Part shown: one piece after another, positions 59,987-64,000 of the stretch
How the letters are laid out: each line of letters starts with the position of its first letter
Numbering within the stretch: the first letter of the stretch is position 1
DNA from: an uncultured Lachnospiraceae bacterium
GTDB lineage: Bacteria > Bacillota > Clostridia > Lachnospirales > Lachnospiraceae
NCBI GenBank assembly: GCA_910588405.1
Contig: CAJUPT010000005.1
Coordinates: 1-64,000 of the forward strand
Direction of reading: 5' to 3'
Length of the DNA stretch: 64,000 bases
Notes under the pieces: generated by a model
Database searches by the model: none
What the model saw: the letters and a program-made list of their open reading frames with translations, nothing else
Told to the model about the DNA's origin: nothing
Program-made: the position numbers and the translations under genes

Positions 59987-60796
59987 TTATTTTTTATCGC
60001 CGATTTTGCCCTGGCGGTAGGCTCTGTTGTATTTGCGTCCCCCTTTGTCTGCCATACATAAAGCTTCGCAGGCATAGATCACGGACATCATGTCCGTGTT
60101 GCAGGGGTCAAGGATCGCCGAATCCAGGCCTGCCCGGATGGCGTAGGCCATGCAGCCGATATTGATATATTTGCGGGCGGGCATTTCAAAGCTGATGTTG
60201 GAAATGGCGCCGGTGACTCTGACCTCTGGAGCGTATGCATGGATTCCCCGGATGCAGCGCTCAAAATCCTTCATGGAGGATGGCATGGTGGAGAGGGCCA
60301 TCACACAGGGATCGATATGGAGATTTGACAGCCGCACACCGTACTTTACCGCTTTGTCAATTATGCTTTTCGCGATGTCGATCTTTTTTTCGGGATCGGA
60401 GGGAATGCCGTTTCTGTCGCAGGTCAGGCCGATTACATGCCAGTCGGTTCCGGCAATCAGCGGGAAGATGGTTTCGCATTTATCGCCTTCTTCATTGACG
60501 GAATTGACCATGCCGGGTTTTGCGGCATGTCCCTCTTCCAGAATCCGGGCAAGCAAAGCGGCGTCAGGGCTGTCGATGCAGACAGGCTTTTCGGTAACGC
60601 TTTGGATCTGGCCAATCATCCATACCATGGCGTCATATTCCAGTTCCGGCGCCGTGCCCGGGGCGCAGTCGATAAAATGCGCTCCGGCCTGCTCCTGGGC
60701 CGTGGCCCGGGAGCGGATCAGCTGTGCGTTTCGTTCTGTGATAGCGGTTTTGACGGCGGGAATCGCGCCGTTTAGTTTTTCTCCGATAATGATCAT
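59987..60796 (-). CDS. Methyltetrahydrofolate:corrinoid methyltransferase (pterin-binding, MtgA/MtvA type)
   Basis: A 269-aa pterin-binding TIM barrel related to AcsE, MtvA and MtgA. IIIGEKLNGAIPAVKTAI opens it and the conserved AGAHFIDCAPGTAPE, CIDSPDAALL, VNSVNEEGDK and VIGLTCDRNGIP stretches line the folate and methyl site. It would move the methyl group from the corrinoid protein to tetrahydrofolate for the Wood-Ljungdahl or one-carbon pathway. The start follows GGGAGG. First gene of the operon, divergent from PucR-2. Confidence 0.9.
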   Translation of the reverse strand: MIIIGEKLNGAIPAVKTAITERNAQLIRSRATAQEQAGAHFIDCAPGTAPELEYDAMVWMIGQIQSVTEKPVCIDSPDAALLARILEEGHAAKPGMVNSVNEEGDKCETIFPLIAGTDWHVIGLTCDRNGIPSDPEKKIDIAKSIIDKAVKYGVRLSNLHIDPCVMALSTMPSSMKDFERCIRGIHAYAPEVRVTGAISNISFEMPARKYINIGCMAYAIRAGLDSAILDPCNTDMMSVIYACEALCMADKGGRKYNRAYRQGKIGDKK

Positions 60797-60931
60797 GTTG
60801 TTCCTCCCTTTTGTATTGAGAATGATAAAACTGCTCTGGCATAAAGGAATATTTCGCACTATATTTGATTTATTATGTTTATATATGTAATAATATATTG
60901 TTTTAACAAACTATTAATTTATAAAAAATGA

Positions 60932-60960
60932 TTGACTAAACAGAAACAATCATGTATAAT
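60932..60960 (+). promoter_or_regulatory. Promoter of PucR-2 in the divergent control region
   Basis: TTGACT and TATAAT with a 17-bp spacer. The nearby near-palindrome TTGTTTTAACAA (60899-60910) lies between the divergent starts and is an operator candidate. The leftward promoter is not clear. Confidence 0.65.
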
Positions 60961-60995
60961 CACTGAAAAAATCATAGATGAAAAGGAGTGACAGT

Positions 60996-62468
60996 ATGCG
61001 TCTCAGCATCGGCAACCTGCTTGACTGGATGAAACGAAAATATTTTAGCATCGAAGCGGCCATCGAGGATGATCAGCCGGTGCTTTGCGGCGTCCGCTAT
61101 TTACGTGACTATTCCTCTGACAAAGATGTCAGCGACATGGTTTTTATTGGCTCGGCGGAAGATTTTATGTATCCGTCTCTGCCTGCTGCCGTGATCTGCA
61201 GTAAAAACAATATTATTTATATCCATAACGAGAATCCGGAGGTCATATTAAACGAGTGTATCCGGGCTTTTGAATTTTATAACCGGTGGGAGACCGGACT
61301 GCTGGAGGCGGTGATCCGCGACGCTTCCCTCCAGGAATTTCTGGAACTGGGACATCAGGTGTTTCAGTCCCCCATGTTTATCAGTTCCGCGAACGGGCAG
61401 ACCCTGGCCATCTCGCCTCAGTATCCGGCTTCCATTAATCCGGTCTGGAAAGAACGCCTGGAAAACGGAAATCTGCCTTTTGAATTTATTAACAGTTATC
61501 ATGAAAGCTCTTATTTCAGCGAGATGTATGGAAACAATTATCCCAGGCTGGACAAGTCGCCGATCTGGGGGAAAAATATTCTCTTTTCAAATCTGAGAAT
61601 CCGCAATGAGCGGGTGGGATCCGTCATTATTTATGAATATGAGCGCCCTTTCTATCCAAGTGATATCCATATTCTGAAAACCTATGCCCATATCGTGGAG
61701 CAGGCCCTTGCCCTTCACCGCAACCGCTATTTCGCGCTGTCGGATATTGAAGATATCGTTTCCCAGATTCTGAATGACAATATCAGCAACTGGAATCAGA
61801 TGAATGCGATTCTCCGGAGCAATGAGTGGATCCGTCAGGGGAATTTTCAGGTTATCTGTTCCTGCGCGCCCTCGGGAATCGACTCGGTGGTAATCGGCCG
61901 GTTTCGGGATGTCATTAAAAAAACGTTCCCGGAGGCCTGCGTTGTCTTTCATGACAATTTTCTGGTTACCGTGATCAATAACCGTTCTTCCGCCTATGCC
62001 CGCGAGGTGATCAGTGTGCTGATGGATACGTCTCACAACAAATTGTTATCGGGCGTCAGCTACGGTTTTCAGTCGCTTGCCGCTTTGAAAGCCTTTTATC
62101 AGCAGGCCCACAACGCGGTACAAAAAGCATTGCTGACGAATCAGGATATCGTTTATTTTGACGATATTTTTTATGATGAGTTGGTAGCCTGCGCGAATTC
62201 GACGCCCTATCTTTATTCCATGATTCATCCTGACATCCTTTTGCTGTATGAGTCCGATCAGAGCAATGGAACAGAGTATATCCGGACCCTTCATGCCTAT
62301 CTGATCTGTTCCGGCAATTCCAGAGAGGCGGCGGCCATGATCTATGTCCATCGGAATACGCTTCTGTACCGCATGGATAAAATCAAGGAGATGCTCTCGA
62401 TAGATTTATCAGACAATTTATCAAAAAATGTACTGTTAATTTCCATCTCTCTGCTGGATGCCCTTTAA
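60996..62468 (+). CDS. PucR/CdaR-family transcriptional regulator (PucR-2)
   Basis: A 490-aa paralog of PucR-1. Its C-terminal PucR HTH reads NSREAAAMIYVHRNTLLYRM, preceded by a CdaR/GGDEF-like middle domain (about 270-400) and an N-terminal sensory half (about 1-130). The start at MRLSIGNLL was chosen because AAGGAG lies 8 bp upstream and it matches the start of PucR-1; an ATG six codons earlier overlaps the ribosome site. It is divergent from the corrinoid methyltransferase operon, the probable target. Inducer unknown. Confidence 0.87.
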   Translation: MRLSIGNLLDWMKRKYFSIEAAIEDDQPVLCGVRYLRDYSSDKDVSDMVFIGSAEDFMYPSLPAAVICSKNNIIYIHNENPEVILNECIRAFEFYNRWETGLLEAVIRDASLQEFLELGHQVFQSPMFISSANGQTLAISPQYPASINPVWKERLENGNLPFEFINSYHESSYFSEMYGNNYPRLDKSPIWGKNILFSNLRIRNERVGSVIIYEYERPFYPSDIHILKTYAHIVEQALALHRNRYFALSDIEDIVSQILNDNISNWNQMNAILRSNEWIRQGNFQVICSCAPSGIDSVVIGRFRDVIKKTFPEACVVFHDNFLVTVINNRSSAYAREVISVLMDTSHNKLLSGVSYGFQSLAALKAFYQQAHNAVQKALLTNQDIVYFDDIFYDELVACANSTPYLYSMIHPDILLLYESDQSNGTEYIRTLHAYLICSGNSREAAAMIYVHRNTLLYRMDKIKEMLSIDLSDNLSKNVLLISISLLDAL

Positions 62469-62586
62469 TTGCATTTATTATAGTGATTTTTGCCGATTTG
62501 TACTATATGACGCCCTATCCAAACATGGAAGTGGATTTGTGCAATCTGGTCCAAATGGTGTCATTTACTATTTTTAGGAACTAATC

Positions 62587-62690
62587 TGATGCGGACTGAC
62601 TGTCCGTGAAGTGAATATTCGAATTACAATGGGAAATTTAGATGATATGAGCAGTTAAGGAATTGATATCTGCGGCGGCGCGGGCGGATA
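62587..62690 (+). pseudogene. Degenerate fragment of the beta-helix surface protein gene
   Basis: About 90-100 bp resemble 54044-54130 within the surface gene: GCGGACTGACTGTCCGTGA, ATGGGAAATTTAGATGATAT and GGAATTGATATCTGCGG all have close counterparts there. An in-frame stop (TAA for TAT) and lost flanks show it is not functional. Confidence 0.7.
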
Positions 62691-62703
62691 AATGAAAAAC
62701 TCA

Positions 62704-62871
62704 ATCCCCCAGCTATGCTGGGGCGAATGGAATAAGCCGAGTAGGTATAGTTGAAATAAAAAGCCTCCTACGCTATAATGATATTGGTTTTGCAGGCCAT
62801 ATCAAAAGTAGGAGGCGGTACGAATGTACGGTAAAAGTGTAGCACATGCATATTGGAAATGCCGGTTGTAA
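62704..62871 (+). mobile_element. IS200/IS605-type left-end remnant with tnpA start
   Basis: Begins with the hairpin CCCCCAGCTATGCTGGGG (62706-62723), a typical subterminal hairpin of IS200/IS605 elements. A leader hairpin follows in which GCCTCCTAC (62763-62771) pairs with GTAGGAGGC, burying the ribosome site AGGAGG. After it comes ATG TAC GGT AAA with the peptide MYGKSVAHAYWKC, matching the N-terminus of TnpA transposases. The frame stops after 15 codons; the rest is gone. Confidence 0.7.
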
Positions 62872-62907
62872 TGCATCCGGGAAGATCAGGCATTCGGCAG
62901 GGAGGAT

Positions 62908-63321
62908 TTACCTCTCACTCTGTTTTGGAAGCTGCAGGTAATCGATCAGGGCAGTCTCCAAAAGGCGGGAATAATTGACTTTCTGATCTTCTGCGATCCG
63001 TTTGAGCCATGCCGGAAGGGTGATGTTTGTTTTAATGCGTTCATTGTCGCGCTTTGCCCGGTATAAGTCAGGATGGATTGTAACAGGCATCACCACATTG
63101 CCTTCAGTACTCTCTCTGGGGAGATTCAGGGAAGGGGTGGGTATTTCGTCACCGTCACGCTCCATTCCGTATACATGGAGGCTTGCGGCCTCTTCCGCCA
63201 TCCGCTGTGCCTCTGTCAGATTGTTCCCATAACTGAAACATCCGGGAAGATCAGGAAAGGAAACGCTGTAACTGCCGTCTTCTCCAGGCTCCAATACTGC
63301 AAGATAAGTCAGATTCAACAT
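62908..63321 (-). CDS. hicB: HicB-family antitoxin
   Basis: A 137-aa antitoxin. The N-terminal partial RNase H fold reads YLAVLEPGEDGSYSVSFPDL and PGCFSYGNNLTEAQRMAEEA; the C-terminal NITLPAWLKRIAEDQKVNYS is a ribbon-helix-helix DNA-binding part. It masks HicA and represses the operon. It starts 40 bp after hicA with AAAGGAG upstream. Directly after its stop, a 17-bp stretch of its own coding sequence recurs. Confidence 0.92.
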   Translation of the reverse strand: MLNLTYLAVLEPGEDGSYSVSFPDLPGCFSYGNNLTEAQRMAEEAASLHVYGMERDGDEIPTPSLNLPRESTEGNVVMPVTIHPDLYRAKRDNERIKTNITLPAWLKRIAEDQKVNYSRLLETALIDYLQLPKQSER

Positions 63322-63361
63322 AGTGTCTGCTCCTTTCTATCATGAATCTCACAGGCGGGGT

Positions 63362-63547
63362 TTATTTCAGCCCCGCCTGTTTCAGTATGTTGTTAAGGGT
63401 TCCCGGTGCTATATCCCTGCCAGCATGTACAGCTACAGTGATTTTTCCGGGTTTGTCAGGATGTTTCAGCTGCTTGTGCGAGCCGTCCTGATCTACTTCA
63501 TACCATCCATCTTTACGAAGTATTTTAAGAATTTCTCGCGCTGTCAT
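63362..63547 (-). CDS. hicA: HicA-family mRNA interferase toxin
   Basis: A 61-aa double-stranded-RNA-binding-fold toxin. TAREILKILRKDGWYEVDQDGSH has the conserved GW, QDGSH carries the catalytic His, and ITVAVHAGRDIAPGTLNNILKQAGL completes it (key residues H-G-x-I-x-G-T-L). Full length for HicA. It is first in the operon, with AGGAGAG before the start. Confidence 0.92.
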   Translation of the reverse strand: MTAREILKILRKDGWYEVDQDGSHKQLKHPDKPGKITVAVHAGRDIAPGTLNNILKQAGLK

Positions 63548-63647
63548 TTCCTACTCTCCTCGCATCTGTTATACTCCTGTTTTGTACGCATGTCAATAGT
63601 TGCACTCATAAAATATACGCATAAATGCAAAATACAAAAGGGAAATT

Positions 63648-64000
63648 TCACTCCACCGGATGCTCCTTTATAAACTGCTGCAGCTTCAGGTTCAGCTGTT
63701 CCAGTTCCTCAGCAAACTTTTTATTTTTGGGCGGCAGAGTCAGCCACATGGCGGCGGCCAGGATCAGCAGTCCGTACAGAAGGGAACAGACAGTGATGGC
63801 GGCGGCCAGCGGTTCCTGTCCAAAATCTGTCCCGGAAAGGGCGGCGATCATCTCCGGAAGAAACTGGTCTGCGCCTGCCGGATAGGCCAGGCGGTACAGT
63901 GCCAATAAATACAGCAGGGGAGCCATCCGCCGCCTCGGCCCCATGGCTGCCAGCAGGAAGATGATTTCCGTACCCATGGCAGAGACGGTTCTTAATATAT
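63648..64000 (-). CDS. Uncharacterised membrane protein, cut by the window edge
   Basis: The frame is open through the right edge, so the N-terminus is probably missing; at least 117 residues are present. It shows hydrophobic segments around IIFLLAAMG, MAPLLYLLALYRLAYP and VCSLLYGLLILAAAMWL, and a charged coiled-coil-like tail (KFAEELEQLNLKLQQFIKEH). It resembles small two- to four-segment membrane proteins with no known role. Confidence 0.6.
   Translation of the reverse strand, partial: ILRTVSAMGTEIIFLLAAMGPRRRMAPLLYLLALYRLAYPAGADQFLPEMIAALSGTDFGQEPLAAAITVCSLLYGLLILAAAMWLTLPPKNKKFAEELEQLNLKLQQFIKEHPVE

Noticed and set aside
1..64000. tRNA, rRNA, CRISPR array or intact insertion sequence
   Set aside because: None was recognised on either strand by reading; only MITE-like and IS200-like remnants are seen. 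A tRNAscan or IS search could still find weak cases.

Overview
The window reads as a chromosomal segment of a mid-GC anaerobic gut Firmicute, most likely a Lachnospiraceae-type Clostridium. The reasons are the strong AGGAGG ribosome sites, consensus TTGACA/TATAAT promoters, the complete anaerobic (cbi) cobalamin route, many UroD-type corrinoid methyltransferases, PucR-type regulators, SPxTG-type surface proteins, and HicAB and RelB/YafQ modules. This assignment is inference; no rRNA or tRNA gene lies in the window.

Layout. (1) 1-3209: methionine-type ABC importer metQ, metN, metI, with a 170-bp MITE-like palindrome between metQ and metN. (2) 3327-5630: a small PH-like protein, a double-GNAT fusion and a NiaR-type repressor. 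(3) 5941-14589: a methyltransferase island. Two UroD-family genes and a GPH symporter face left; a GntR regulator, a permease, two more UroD-family genes and a small membrane protein face right. (4) 14738-24219: cobalamin operon I (riboswitch, cbiD, L, F, G, H, a J-E-T fusion, cbiA, cobT). (5) 24424-33201: a disturbed insert with a fifth UroD gene, a PucR regulator whose 3' end runs into a second copy of the cobT 3' end, two 5'-damaged genes joined head to head, a DHH phosphoesterase, and a zinc-ribbon protein with a decayed KAP-type NTPase domain. (6) 33378-40790: cobalamin operon II (second riboswitch, cobU, cobS, a short CobU-like gene, cobC, cbiB, cobD, cbiP, a small membrane protein, cbiC). 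(7) 40836-44401: a RelB/YafQ module between imperfect direct repeats, then an ECF sigma/anti-sigma pair carrying a 105-bp tandem repeat. (8) 44648-55853: two tyrosine recombinases (one without catalytic residues), a BTAD regulator with a GGDEF-like tail, and two large surface proteins. (9) 55935-62468: a deletion-scarred copy of the sigma/anti-sigma locus, then a methyltransferase operon (UroD-family, SLC13-type transporter, corrinoid protein, methyl-THF:corrinoid methyltransferase) divergent from a second PucR regulator. (10) 62469-64000: gene fragments, an IS200/IS605 left-end remnant, HicBA, and a partial membrane protein.

How it fits together. The two riboswitch-controlled operons make most of the cobalamin pathway from cobalt-precorrin-2 onward. 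Around them are six UroD-superfamily genes, which in this setting are probably B12-dependent methyltransferases and not heme enzymes. Each cluster has its own adjacent regulator (GntR, PucR, PucR), and two have their own transporters. The simplest reading is cofactor supply placed next to several substrate-specific demethylation modules that feed methyl groups to tetrahydrofolate. Cobalt chelatase, uroporphyrinogen III methyltransferase, corrinoid adenosyltransferase and a corrinoid reactivase are not in the window.
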